This document shows, one piece after another, positions 38,872-48,128 of a stretch of DNA of 64,000 bases (within the stretch, counting starts at the first letter, position 1; every line of letters begins with the position of its first letter). The stretch covers positions 1-64,000 of the forward strand of contig NZ_JANXSO010000037.1 of the NCBI RefSeq assembly GCF_025352645.1, in the 5' to 3' direction. The translations under genes were made by a program, and so were the position numbers. Source of the stretch: Iodobacter sp. GTDB taxonomy: Bacteria; Pseudomonadota; Gammaproteobacteria; Burkholderiales; Chitinibacteraceae. Under the pieces are notes generated by a model. It was not told where the DNA came from. It was given only the letters and a program-made list of their open reading frames with translations, and ran no database searches.

Positions 38872-39612
38872 ATGCAAAAAAAATTAATCCACGGTTTTCA
38901 TGCCGTTGCGTCCCGTGTTAAGCGCTTTCCTGATAGCGTCTTAGAGTTGTTCTTTAATGGCAGCCGCGCCGACCCACGCGCAAAAGAGCTGCTAAAATTA
39001 GCAGAGCAGCAGGGCGTGCACGTGATTATGGTGGATGCCGCGCGTTTGGATGGAATGACGGGCCATGCTCGCCACCAAGGCGTAGCGGCGATGATCGATG
39101 CGGGTAAATCCTATGTGGTGCTGGAAGATATTCTGGAAGACTTGACTGAGCCACCGTTCTTACTGATTTTGGATGGCATTACCGATCCGCATAATCTAGG
39201 CGCTTGCTTGCGCGTGGCCGATGCGATGGGCGTACACGCCGTGATTGCACCAAAAGATAAATCGGTGAGCATTAATGCCACCGTATCTAAAGTGGCTTGC
39301 GGCGCTGCCGAAGTCATTCCTTACATTATGGTGACTAATTTAGCGCGTACTTTACGCGACCTAAAAGACCAGAGCGTTTGGATTGTGGGAACGGACGCCG
39401 ATGCTAAAACAGATTTGCATCACTTTAACCAAACAGGCCCATTGGCTTGGGTATTGGGTAATGAGGGCGAAGGCATGCGCCGCCTAACACGCGAATCCTG
39501 CGATACCTTGGTTTCTATCCCGATGTTTGGTTCGGTAGAAAGCTTGAATGTATCGGTAGCCAGCGGGATTATCCTCGCCGAAAGCCGCCGCCAGCGTGAA
39601 ATGAGTAAGTAA
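38872..39612 (+). CDS. rlmB: 23S rRNA 2'-O-methyltransferase RlmB
   Basis: This SPOUT (TrmH) family enzyme methylates G2251 in 23S rRNA in E. coli. The 246-residue product has the substrate-binding N-terminal domain and the three SPOUT motifs: [30 protein letters not shown] and [18 protein letters not shown]. It starts 64 bases after the c-di-GMP gene with no terminator between, so it may be cotranscribed. Confidence 0.93.
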   Translation: MQKKLIHGFHAVASRVKRFPDSVLELFFNGSRADPRAKELLKLAEQQGVHVIMVDAARLDGMTGHARHQGVAAMIDAGKSYVVLEDILEDLTEPPFLLILDGITDPHNLGACLRVADAMGVHAVIAPKDKSVSINATVSKVACGAAEVIPYIMVTNLARTLRDLKDQSVWIVGTDADAKTDLHHFNQTGPLAWVLGNEGEGMRRLTRESCDTLVSIPMFGSVESLNVSVASGIILAESRRQREMSK

Positions 39613-39619
39613 TATTAGG

Positions 39620-39733
39620 GTGGGGTAGGGTGGGTTAGCCAAAATGCTTTTTTTTGGCGTAACCCGCCATGCTCAGCCAGTGGCATAACCCGCCATGCTC
39701 AGCCAGTGGCATAACCCACCATGCACAGCGTGC
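39620..39733. repeat. GTAGG-type hairpin fused to 26-base tandem repeats
   Basis: GGGTTAGCC at 39632 pairs with GGCGTAACCC at 39656 across a T-rich loop, with one bulge. From 39656 a 26-base unit (GGCRTAACCCGCCATGCTCA then GCCAGT) occurs twice perfectly (39656, 39682) and once degenerate (39708). It lies between the convergent rlmB and methyltransferase genes. Confidence 0.75.
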
Positions 39734-39761
39734 GTAAGCCACTATGCATATCCTCTTCGCT

Positions 39762-40493
39762 TCACATCCTCCCCACCCTTAAAGAAATCGCCCACACCAC
39801 CTTTTGCTGCTGTGGCCATAGTGCGGCTAATGCTTCACCTAGCGCGGCCACAGGGTTATAGCCCTTGTCTTCAATAAAATGCCCTGTTGCCGACCAGCTT
39901 TGTACATAGCCTAGCAATTCAGCCAATGACCAGTTCACTTCCAGTACAAAATCAGGCGTTGGGATGGGATTAAACGGAAAAGGCAGGCTGGCATAGCCAT
40001 TTTCAACGTGGTTTCGTTCGGCTGGCCAATAAGCACCAACGATATTGTGGTAAAAATCTTGGAAAATAAGCTCAATTTGCGGATGGCTAATTTGTGGCGT
40101 GCCATAGCAGCCAACGGCAATTAGCCCGCTGGGTTTGAGTACCCGTTTTGCCTCAGCATAAAAAGAATCTAAATCAAACCAGTGTAGAGCCTGTGCCACC
40201 ACAATTAAATCCACGCTGTTTTGAGCGAGCTGGCTGTGGGCTGCATCGGCGCACAAATAGCGAATCTTAGCGTGAGTTGGAGCCAAATTTAATTGGGCTT
40301 GGCTGATATCACTGGCAAGCACGCTAGTAAAGTGCTCAGCCAAAGCCGTCGCCGCCTGCCCATTACCTGTGCCGCAATCCCAAGCCTGCGCTTGCTCTGG
40401 GCACTGGCTGGCTAGCCATGAAAATAACTCAGCAGGATAGTGGGGTCTGCTGGCTGCATAGTGAGCGGCAAGCTTAGAAAAATGATCGGCCAT
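39762..40493 (-). CDS. Class I SAM-dependent methyltransferase
   Basis: The 243-residue protein starts with FSKLAAHYAASRPHYP, typical of a small-molecule methyltransferase of the type-11 group. The SAM site reads WDCGTGNGQAA, followed by an acidic strand end (SDIS) and DLIVVAQALHWFD. The substrate cannot be told from sequence. GGAG lies seven bases before the ATG. It is convergent with rlmB across the tandem repeat. Confidence 0.85.
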   Translation of the reverse strand: MADHFSKLAAHYAASRPHYPAELFSWLASQCPEQAQAWDCGTGNGQAATALAEHFTSVLASDISQAQLNLAPTHAKIRYLCADAAHSQLAQNSVDLIVVAQALHWFDLDSFYAEAKRVLKPSGLIAVGCYGTPQISHPQIELIFQDFYHNIVGAYWPAERNHVENGYASLPFPFNPIPTPDFVLEVNWSLAELLGYVQSWSATGHFIEDKGYNPVAALGEALAALWPQQQKVVWAISLRVGRM

Positions 40494-40600
40494 ATTTTTC
40501 TCCTTTTATCGCATGATACATACTTAGAATTTAACAGAGTTAAAAAAACGATGGGGTGGTCTACACTAATTGGGTTGGATTTTTTTATTAGGGGTAGAAA

Positions 40601-40934
40601 ATGCCTTATTACCTTGTATATCTAATTGCTATTTTCTGCTCTGCTTTAGCCTCTGCAGAGATCGTTGTTAATATATGCTGGCCATATTGAAGTGTTTGCA
40701 GAAGATTTTGAAGCCATAGCAGGAATGAGTGAAATAGGTGTTTATAATTTTATGAATGACCCTCAGTTAGGCATGGCGGTATTGCCAGATACAGAAGATA
40801 ATAAATTCTATATGATTTTTACCAAGAGAAACCCGCTAGGCCAAGAGTTAAGATTACTGGTAAATAAAGAATTAATGCGTTTGCAGAAGTCTGGCGAATT
40901 AAGAAAAATGCTAAGTAATTACTTAAGGCCGTAA
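40601..40934 (+). pseudogene. Decayed SBP_bac_3-type solute-binding protein gene
   Basis: An ATG at 40601 with GGGG upstream opens a 29-residue piece with a signal peptide and EIVVNICWPY, like the start of a family 3 periplasmic solute-binding protein, then stops at 40690. Another frame at 40665-40934 continues with YAGHIEVFAEDFEAIA and ends with GQELRLLVNKELMRLQKSG, the usual C-terminus of the same family. A full member is about 250 residues, so some 130-150 middle residues are gone and the frames do not join. No permease or ATPase gene is nearby. Confidence 0.75.
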
Positions 40935-40952
40935 TTACTCTACATCTCTGTT

Positions 40953-41049
40953 TCTGATTATATCTCTTGCTCAAATTCATCATAAGTATCGTAGGATGGG
41001 TTAACCCCGCGTATTTATTGAGTATTGCTCGCGGGTTTTACTCCATACG
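40953..41049. repeat. IS-terminus-like motif and GTAGG-type hairpin
   Basis: CTGATTATATCTCTTGCTCA at 40954-40973 is the inverse of the IS1595-like end at 119-138, with one change. Right after it, 40990-41049 forms a hairpin: CGTAGGATGG and AACCCCGCG pair with CGCGGGTTTT and CCATACG. Similar hairpins lie at 46726 and 39632. Confidence 0.6.
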
Positions 41050-41158
41050 CTTATGCTATTGTATTTGTGGCTTAGCTATATTTAGCAGATATCCTGCTGT
41101 TTATTAATTAAATAGGTCTGTTACTTTAGTTGTTTTTTATTACAGCTTTGCCATCTAC

Positions 41159-42457
41159 TTACAATTTTTGGGTTTGCCGCAATAATTTCCATGCCATTGT
41201 GCCTAATACGGTTACCGCCAACACCAGTGCCGCCCATAAGGCGTAAGTTTTAGCGGCAGAAGGTGTGCTGGCTATTGGGCGGATGGCTGCGGCTTTATTG
41301 AGTAAGGCACCTGCTGTAGCGGATGCAATCTGTTTGCCAATAATTAAATCAGTAGCCTGCATCGCGGCGTTTTGGATTTGAATATTGCCAAAGGTAAGAG
41401 TAAATGGCGCTTCACCACGGGCGGCAAAGGCGATTTGCTGTGGCAGCCAGCCTGCGGTTAATTTGGGCATACCTTGCCCCAATCCTCCCCCATTTTGTTT
41501 GACTTCTAGCCGCCAGTAGCGATGATTATTGGGGCGGGTTTCGATACTTGGGCTTTCGTTGCTTGCAAGGCGATACACAATCATGTTTTGTATGTTTTGC
41601 CATGAGTCTTGAGGGCTGGCGCGGCTGGCTAGGCTGACTTCGGCGACGGTATTTAGCTGCGGCAGCGCAAGTTGCAATCGATCGATGGGGGCGTGTAGGC
41701 CCAGATCAAACAGATACTCGCCTTGCTGAGGGTGGGTGGCCACGACGGGCGTTAGCCATATTCTGTTGGTGATTGGGGTATCTTGTGTAGAGGATTGCAG
41801 TAGGGCTTGTGTGAGGGTAAGCGGTGTTTCAGGACTCAGGCGCAGATACTTTGCTTTAACCCCTGCTAAATCAATTTTGGCTTGTTTCAGTGTTTGGCCT
41901 TGATAATCAAGCTGCACTAGCGCCGTATTGCCGAGTGCTTGCCAAGATTTTAAATCATCGCTGGCCGCTAGCTTGAGCTGGCTTTGGTAATTACTTTCTT
42001 GCCAATTTAAAGCGAGGGTTTCAAAGCGTCCTTGGATTTGTGATGCATCTACGATATAGCTACTTTGGCTGGAGCTGCTGCTGCTTTGGGCGCTGAGCTG
42101 GCCATCGCTATGGATGTGTACCGATATTTGCCGCTCATGCTCGGCCGTGGCGTAAGGGAAAAAGCGCAGCGCGGTTTGTGTGGATTGGGTGGTGGTGGTT
42201 GGGGTGATAAAAGCATAAGGCACTACTTCGCCTGCGGCATTAAACACCCGCAGATCGCCTAAATTTGCGTCTTGGGTAAATTGATACACGCTAATGGGCA
42301 AATCCAGCCGGTAAAAAGGCGCGCTTTCTTTGATGATTAAGGCTTGCTGATGGCTAAATAGATTGCTGGTTAGCGTGGCGGGCAGCGGCGTAGGCGTGGG
42401 TTTTTTGGCCAGGGTAAGGGGGCTGATGCAAAACAATAAAATCAGCAAGCGGCGCAT
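41159..42457 (-). CDS. DUF3999 family exported protein
   Basis: The 432-residue protein has a signal peptide (LLILLFCISPLTLA), a long beta-rich periplasmic part (FYRLDLPISVYQFTQDANLGDLRVFNAAG is typical of DUF3999), and a C-terminal membrane segment (ALWAALVLAVTVLGTMAW) with a short basic tail. AAGGAAAA is a good ribosome site. It follows the DUF2339 gene on the same strand. The DUF2339-DUF3999 pair recurs in proteobacteria, suggesting they work as one envelope complex, but the role is unknown. Confidence 0.8.
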   Translation of the reverse strand: MRRLLILLFCISPLTLAKKPTPTPLPATLTSNLFSHQQALIIKESAPFYRLDLPISVYQFTQDANLGDLRVFNAAGEVVPYAFITPTTTTQSTQTALRFFPYATAEHERQISVHIHSDGQLSAQSSSSSSQSSYIVDASQIQGRFETLALNWQESNYQSQLKLAASDDLKSWQALGNTALVQLDYQGQTLKQAKIDLAGVKAKYLRLSPETPLTLTQALLQSSTQDTPITNRIWLTPVVATHPQQGEYLFDLGLHAPIDRLQLALPQLNTVAEVSLASRASPQDSWQNIQNMIVYRLASNESPSIETRPNNHRYWRLEVKQNGGGLGQGMPKLTAGWLPQQIAFAARGEAPFTLTFGNIQIQNAAMQATDLIIGKQIASATAGALLNKAAAIRPIASTPSAAKTYALWAALVLAVTVLGTMAWKLLRQTQKL

Positions 42458-42522
42458 GGGTTTTCCTTTGATGAACGAATTTTACTTGCCTCCACAAAAA
42501 TCACGGGTAGCATTTCGTGTTA

Positions 42523-42672
42523 CTTGGTTATGTCTCTTGCTCAAACAAAGCCATGTATTACATATTGGGCAATATGTTGTAGGGGCGCTGCTTGCTGCGC
42601 CTCTACGAGTTAGCACTATTGGCGTTGATCTTCTCAGATAAACGACAAAAAATGAGCAAGAGACATCATCAG
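42523..42672. repeat. Small MITE-like element with IS1595-like ends
   Basis: ATGTCTCTTGCTCA at 42530-42543 and its inverse TGAGCAAGAGACAT at 42653-42666 face each other 110 bases apart. They match the end of the transposase fragment at 119-138. Inside are two hairpins, CATATTGGGCAATATG (42561-42576) and GTAGGGGCGC paired with GCGCCTCTAC (42579-42606). It separates the DUF2339 and DUF3999 genes, and no coding sequence lies within it. Confidence 0.6.
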
Positions 42673-42717
42673 GGTGGTTTTTGCTGAGCTATCCCGCTCA
42701 GCAGGGAAAATAATGGC

Positions 42718-45700
42718 TTATCCCTCCGCCCCGCTTGATTCCTGCTTGGGTGGCAGGGGTGATAAATAGCCGATGATGAGCAGTAAAATCCCCACGCCAA
42801 TAAAGCTAACGATGCGCTCTATGCCGCTGATTCTGGATAAATCGATAATAAAGAGTTTGGCCACCACCACCACTAAGAGGGCCGCACCACTAAACCATAG
42901 CGATCTATCCAGTTTACGGGCAGAAAACAGCATGATGCCAAAGGCCAGTAGCGTCCAGAAAATGGATAGTGAGGCTTGCACTAGGGTGGAATGCTGTAGC
43001 GCACTGGCCACATACGGCACATCGCCCCAATGGTGCAGGGTGCGCAGTAAGACGCCATTGAGCCAGACAAAGGCCGTGAACCCAACCCCGATCTTTAGCC
43101 ACTGCTGTGGTAAACCGCCGCGCAGCTTATCCACGCGATACAGCCATAAGCCGATTAAGGCAAAGATGCCGATTTGGATCAGATCGAGCGGATTAAGTAG
43201 CGGCCAGCGGCTGCCACTTTGGCTAAGGTTGGCGTAAAACGTCCACAGCCACATGATAAGCATCACGGGGGCCGAGGCAATAGCGCATAGGCGCAGCATG
43301 CTGCCACGGCGGGTAAGCTGCATGGCGGCCAGCGCAAATAATCCCCAAGCCAGCATAAAGATTTGTTGCATATTGCTGGAGCGGATGGCTTCTAATACCG
43401 AGAAAGGTAAGGCAAGGCCGTGGTGCAGGCCGCGCAATAAAGCGCCGTTAAACCAAATAAATAAGGTGGCAAGTAGGGTATAGGCTAGCCAATTGGGTAA
43501 AACGGCAGCGTTAAATAGGCTAGCTTTCTGATCGCGCCACGCCATATACAGCGCGCCAAATACCGCCAGCTGTGCCAGCTCTAGTAGATTAAAGAGCGGC
43601 AAATAGCGGATGGCCAAGAGGCTGCCATCGTTAAAGTTGGCGATCAGCAGCCAAGCCCATAGCACGGTAAGTAAAGCACACACGCTGATGCGGGTTGCCA
43701 GCAGCCCACCTAGGCGTTTAGCCGCCAGCACGGCCAAGATCGATGTCGCGCTCCAAAATAGTGTAAATACCGCCTGCACTTTCAGCGAGTTAATCAGGGT
43801 AGTGAGGCTGTAATCCTCGCCTCCCCAATGGGCAAACACGCGCAGTAGGATGGCGTTCAGCCACAGAAACCCCAGCCCAAGTAAACTAGGGGCCAGCCAT
43901 GGTGTGAGATCAAGCAAATCCAGCTTGCGTAAGCGCCTGATCCAAGCCAGCAGCCCTACGAGCCCAAGGCCAAAGGCGATATCCAGCGGATTGAGTAGCG
44001 GTACATAAGGCAGTGGCGCGGCATTGCCATCACTGCCAAGTGCCAATAGCGCCCAGATCACTAATCCTGCCGCAATCGGCGCGGCACCTGCCACAAAATA
44101 AGCGCGGGGGAAGCGTGCAATGGGCCAGCTGATTTTTCTGCCATATTCGGCCAGCAGCCAAAGCACGGCTGCGCTGATGATAGGCCAAGCCACATTGCGC
44201 CATACTCCTTCTGGCACGGCTTGGCGAATCAGCCAAGCTAGCTCGGTGGCTAGCAAAATACTAATGAGCCATATGCCTAGCGCATGCAATATTTCGATGG
44301 CGGGATGATCTTCTTCATGCCTATGAAGCAGCCACAGCGCCAATGCTAAGGCCAGCGGCCATGCCAGCATGCCCAGCCCCGTCATCGCATGGCTATGATG
44401 AATCAGTACTTGCAATAACATCAAGCCAAGCACTGGAAAGAGGGCGAGTGCAGGCAGGCGCAGTAGCGGCCACGCCCATTTTTTGCAAGCTAAGCTGGCC
44501 AGTAGCGCGCTAAAGCCGATAAAGATCACCTCGGCCGAGTATTGCTCGGAGCCGAGGACAAAGGCTTCAATCTCATAGAGGCCAGCACCCAGCCACCAGG
44601 TTAATCCCCATGCTGCCAGTAAGGGCGAGAGGGTAATCCCAGGTTTAAACCATTCCAGCGCCGCTTTTTTTTGCAATAAATAGCCGCTAAATAAGCCAGA
44701 TAAAGCCAGCATCAGGCCGCCGATATAGCCGCTATTGAGGATGGCAATAGCGTTTTCATTGAGCGGGTCAGCCTGATTAAAGAAGGCGATGCCAGCAATG
44801 GCTTGCAAGACCAGTGCACAAAGCAGGGAGCGTAGTCTTTGCTGACGTAAGCTCACCCAAATAATCGCCGCCGCTTCAACTGCCCAGCTGGCGGCGGTGG
44901 TGCGGGCATCAAAGGCCAGTGGAATGGCTAGCGTGGCAAACAACACACCCAGCGCTAATAGAGCCTCAAATAATAGGCACAGCTCGTTTCGTTTGCGTTG
45001 CCACAGATATTGGGCAATGCCGGTATAAAAAGCGGATAGGGCAACGGCGCTGCCCGCCAGTGCAAATTGAATCTCATGCACCAGCGCAGCCTGCAGGCCA
45101 AAGGCCGCCAGCGGTGTGCCAAAAATCAGCGTGCCGTCTACATAGCTTTTAAGCGCGATTTGCTGCCGCAGGGCATAGAGCAGGGCAATACTGACATAAA
45201 ACAAGAAAAATAAAATTAAAAATGGCTCGGTACTGGCTAAGAGTTCAGGCCGGTATTTAAGCGCTCCCCAGCTTGTGGCAATCCCAAAGGTAAAGACAAA
45301 GCCGAGTAAATTCAGTGGTCGCCACGTTTTATACCAAGCCATGGCGAAAATACCGGCATTCAGCAGCGCAAAATAGCCAAACAGCGCGATATGGCTGCCG
45401 CTACCGGTGGAGGTCAAAATCGGGGCTAAAAAGCCGCCCGTAATCCCCATGACCGCCAGTGATCTGGCGTCTTGTTTAATCGCCAAAATAGCCGAGAACA
45501 CGGCGACCAGCACTAAAAACGCCAGTGCAAAGCCGGCAGGAATCACGGCAAACTTGAGTGCGGTAAAGGCGGTAAGATAAAGCACGCCCACACCACCGCC
45601 TTGCATAATCAGCGCGTATTCGCGGCGCTTATCCCGTAATCGCCAGCCAATCACCAAGAGGGCAACGGCACCGAGCGCCGTGCCAGCAAAGCGCAGCTCT

Positions 45701-46482
45701 ACCGGCAGCATGCTGTTGTCGGCGGCAAATTTCAGTAAAAACGCCACGCCAAAAAAGAGGATTAAGATCCCAACCCGCACCACGGTATTGCCGCCCAATA
45801 GCCAATTTTTAGCCATTTGGTAAGCATGATTAAATTGGGTGTCTAGCCAGCTAGGCGCGGCCTGTGGGCGAGGGCTAAGGGCTTGGGGCGGCTCGGCGGC
45901 TTGGGGGAGCGGCGTGGTATCTGGCCTAGATGGGTTAATTGCAATGCTTGGCAAAATAGGCGTGACGGCTTCGGGCATAGCAGCCAGGCTAGGCTCTGGC
46001 GTAAGTGCTTCAGGTGCCGAGGTAATATTTTGTTCTGGAGTGAGTGCGTCAGTGGCGAGGGTAAGGCTTGGCTCTGGTGCTAGCACTTCAGTGGCGAGGG
46101 TAATGCCTGGCTCTGGAGTTAGCTCTTCAGTTGCGAGGGTAATGCTTGGCTCAGGTGTTAACGCTTCAGGCTTAGGGATGATTGGCTTGGCTGGCTCAAT
46201 GTTGTTGGCTTCGCGGGCCGTGGCTTTCATTTGCGCTACTTCTGCCTGCAAAAACGCCAGTGATTGCTCTAGTTGATCCACCCTTTGCCTTAAGCTAAGC
46301 ACGCTGGCGTTAGCTACAGGTGGTGTTTGCTCCTGCTTACTTGCCTGAGCTGGGCTGGTGGATTGCTTACTTATAAAAATGTAAATCACAAAACCCAATA
46401 GGCCGCAGCCAAATGCGCCTCCCACACCAAATTGAAATCCACCCAAAATCATGGCGATCAAAATAAAGATACTGGCTTTCAT
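42718..46482 (-). CDS. DUF2339 family polytopic membrane protein
   Basis: The ATG at 46482 (MKASIFILIAMILGG) is preferred because AAGGG lies five bases upstream; another in-frame ATG at 46509 would add nine residues. The 1254-residue protein has one N-terminal membrane segment, a coiled-coil/Pro-Glu-rich linker with five 13-residue repeats, and then more than twenty membrane helices starting near TVVRVGILILFFGVAFLLKF, typical of DUF2339. Its function is not established. The downstream DUF3999 gene, about 260 bases away, is its usual companion; a MITE-like repeat lies between. Confidence 0.82.
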   Translation of the reverse strand: MKASIFILIAMILGGFQFGVGGAFGCGLLGFVIYIFISKQSTSPAQASKQEQTPPVANASVLSLRQRVDQLEQSLAFLQAEVAQMKATAREANNIEPAKPIIPKPEALTPEPSITLATEELTPEPGITLATEVLAPEPSLTLATDALTPEQNITSAPEALTPEPSLAAMPEAVTPILPSIAINPSRPDTTPLPQAAEPPQALSPRPQAAPSWLDTQFNHAYQMAKNWLLGGNTVVRVGILILFFGVAFLLKFAADNSMLPVELRFAGTALGAVALLVIGWRLRDKRREYALIMQGGGVGVLYLTAFTALKFAVIPAGFALAFLVLVAVFSAILAIKQDARSLAVMGITGGFLAPILTSTGSGSHIALFGYFALLNAGIFAMAWYKTWRPLNLLGFVFTFGIATSWGALKYRPELLASTEPFLILFFLFYVSIALLYALRQQIALKSYVDGTLIFGTPLAAFGLQAALVHEIQFALAGSAVALSAFYTGIAQYLWQRKRNELCLLFEALLALGVLFATLAIPLAFDARTTAASWAVEAAAIIWVSLRQQRLRSLLCALVLQAIAGIAFFNQADPLNENAIAILNSGYIGGLMLALSGLFSGYLLQKKAALEWFKPGITLSPLLAAWGLTWWLGAGLYEIEAFVLGSEQYSAEVIFIGFSALLASLACKKWAWPLLRLPALALFPVLGLMLLQVLIHHSHAMTGLGMLAWPLALALALWLLHRHEEDHPAIEILHALGIWLISILLATELAWLIRQAVPEGVWRNVAWPIISAAVLWLLAEYGRKISWPIARFPRAYFVAGAAPIAAGLVIWALLALGSDGNAAPLPYVPLLNPLDIAFGLGLVGLLAWIRRLRKLDLLDLTPWLAPSLLGLGFLWLNAILLRVFAHWGGEDYSLTTLINSLKVQAVFTLFWSATSILAVLAAKRLGGLLATRISVCALLTVLWAWLLIANFNDGSLLAIRYLPLFNLLELAQLAVFGALYMAWRDQKASLFNAAVLPNWLAYTLLATLFIWFNGALLRGLHHGLALPFSVLEAIRSSNMQQIFMLAWGLFALAAMQLTRRGSMLRLCAIASAPVMLIMWLWTFYANLSQSGSRWPLLNPLDLIQIGIFALIGLWLYRVDKLRGGLPQQWLKIGVGFTAFVWLNGVLLRTLHHWGDVPYVASALQHSTLVQASLSIFWTLLAFGIMLFSARKLDRSLWFSGAALLVVVVAKLFIIDLSRISGIERIVSFIGVGILLLIIGYLSPLPPKQESSGAEG
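45973..46167 (-). repeat. Five 39-base tandem repeats in the DUF2339 gene
   Basis: Five units of 13 codons, consensus EALTPEPSITLAT, follow one another (residues 115-179 counted from the upstream ATG). They differ at several positions but hold the length exactly. They lengthen the flexible linker between the coiled coil and the membrane domain. Confidence 0.85.
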
Positions 46483-46725
46483 GTGCGCCCTTGCTGTGCA
46501 TGCATTCATGGGTACGACGCACCCATTTACGCATCTGAATGAGAGGATGGTTTTTTAGCGTGGATTACGGTGAAATTTACCTGCTTGATTTAAATAACTG
46601 ATGTTATGCAGTATTAATTTTTTAGTGCCGTCGGTACGTTGATTTTGCTGCGCTCTCCCCGCTGGATCGGATGCGTGCTTCAAGGTGGGGTAAGCCAATC
46701 CTATCAACTTAAGCAATATGCCATT

Positions 46726-46785
46726 CGTAGGGCGGGTGCAACCCGCGAGTCATGCTGAAAAAACGCGGGTTTTATCCGTCCTACG
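46726..46785. repeat. GTAGG-type hairpin repeat
   Basis: CGTAGGGCGGGTGCAACCCG pairs with CGGGTTTTATCCGTCCTACG around a short A-rich loop. It is the cleanest of three such hairpins in this window and resembles REP-like intergenic elements. Confidence 0.75.
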
Positions 46786-46926
46786 ATGTTTCTTTACAAT
46801 AGGTAGATCTAAGTTGATCGCTTAAGGTTTAACGATCAATAGTGCCCTTAAGTTAATAAGATTGGGATTTAAGTCCCGTGCCACGAGTGGGGATAAAAAC
46901 TTAATAAACCGGGTTTGGAAATGGCT

Positions 46927-47009
46927 AAAAACCCAAAAAAATAGCAAAATTTAGCTGACGTTTTTCTCTGTGAAACTCTGTGTTCTCTGTGGTTCAAGAT
47001 TTGGGTTTT
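46927..47009. repeat. CACGGAG-type inverted-repeat element, copy 2 (short)
   Basis: This 83-base copy keeps the right arm (CTCTGTGAAACTCTGTG, then TTCAAGATTTGGGTTTT) and only the outer end of the left arm (AAAAACCCAAA). The inner left arm is deleted. Confidence 0.75.
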
Positions 47010-47038
47010 GGCTGCGCAACATCAGTTAAATAATGTTG

Positions 47039-48082
47039 TTAAGGTATGGTATTGCCCCTACCATTTTTTCTTGGCTTGCTTGTGGTTTTAGCTGGCCTTA
47101 AATCATCGCCATCTTGGTAGCTTTTTAAAATGTTTTCAGAAAGCTGCAGTACGGCCGTCGCGTAAAGTGTGCTTTTGTTGTAGCGAGTAATCACATAAAA
47201 ATTATTAAAGCCTAAAAAGTGGCTAGTAAAGCCTGGCTCGGTTTCTAGTGAGAACAGCACGGCTTTTTCAGCGGTATCTAGCTCGCTGATCGGCACGACG
47301 CCTTTTTGCATCAGCTCGCCCACGCTGTAATGCAGATTAAATTTATCTGCAAAAACATCACTTAAATCAGCGTTGATATTGACGGCGGTGTAGGCGCTTT
47401 TACCCTGCTGCCAACCGTGTTCTTTTAAATAGTTGGCAACGCTGGCGATGGCATCATTAGGGTGATTCCAGATATCGCGGTGGCCGTTTTGGTCATAATC
47501 AACGGCATATTGGCGAAACGATGAGGGCATAAATTGCGGCCAGCCCATCGCTCCCGCGTAAGAGCCTTTAAAGCTGAGCGGATCTTCGTTTTCTTCACGT
47601 GCTAATAGTAAGAATTCGGTGAGCTCTTTTTGGAAGAACTCGGCACGGCGTGGGTAATCAAAGGCAATGGTGGTGAGCACGTCCAAAATATGAAAGCTGC
47701 CGGTGTTTTTACCATAATTGGTTTCAGCGCCCAAAATCGCCACGATGACTTCTGGCTCTACCCCATAGCGCTCGCTGATTTCTTTGATGGCAATGGCGTG
47801 TTCACGCCAGAATTTAGCCCCCGCCAAGCTGCGCGCTGGGTTTACAAAGTTCACCCGAAAGGTATACCAAGGTCTAGCGGTAGAAGGGCGATCTAAAATA
47901 TCTAAAACATTGCTTTTGGGCGTGGCGCGGTTCAGCGTTTGTACTAGCTCTTCTTCGCTAAATTGGTAAGCGGCTGCGGTGGCTTTGATATAGGCCTGCA
48001 CATCTTCACGGGCAACGAGGGCTTCATCGGCGTGGGCGAAACCCATCAGGCTAACTAATAACAGGGGAAGAAATTTACGCAT
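47039..48082 (-). CDS. mltB: Membrane-bound lytic murein transglycosylase B
   Basis: The ATG at 48082 follows AAGTGA by six bases; an in-frame GTG at 48091 is also possible. The 347-residue product has a signal peptide (LPLLLVSLMGFAHA) without a lipobox, then the MltB fold with catalytic Glu120 in GAETNYGK, GAMGWPQFMPSSFRQYAVDYD and DGHRD-like QNGHRDIW. It cleaves peptidoglycan glycan strands and forms 1,6-anhydro ends in the periplasm. It lies about 46 bases downstream of hrcA on the same strand, so the two are likely cotranscribed. Confidence 0.92.
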   Translation of the reverse strand: MRKFLPLLLVSLMGFAHADEALVAREDVQAYIKATAAAYQFSEEELVQTLNRATPKSNVLDILDRPSTARPWYTFRVNFVNPARSLAGAKFWREHAIAIKEISERYGVEPEVIVAILGAETNYGKNTGSFHILDVLTTIAFDYPRRAEFFQKELTEFLLLAREENEDPLSFKGSYAGAMGWPQFMPSSFRQYAVDYDQNGHRDIWNHPNDAIASVANYLKEHGWQQGKSAYTAVNINADLSDVFADKFNLHYSVGELMQKGVVPISELDTAEKAVLFSLETEPGFTSHFLGFNNFYVITRYNKSTLYATAVLQLSENILKSYQDGDDLRPAKTTSKPRKNGRGNTIP

Positions 48083-48128
48083 TGTTTTCACTTACATAAT
48101 GTGTGGAAGGGTGGGCTATGCTGTGCCC

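Larger units (their letters stand above)
46510..47038. other. 529-base repeat-filled gap between mltB and the DUF2339 gene
   Basis: No gene is seen. It contains a GTAGG-type hairpin (46726-46785) framed by inverted ATCAACTTA words (46703 and 46809), and the short copy 2 of the CACGGAG element (46927-47009). The promoter of the DUF2339 gene should be in its first 200 bases. Confidence 0.55.

Noticed and set aside
42600-42616. TTAGCACT-like half of a CIRCE site
   Set aside because: Only one half is present (GAGTTAGCACTATT), without a paired GAGTGCTAA.
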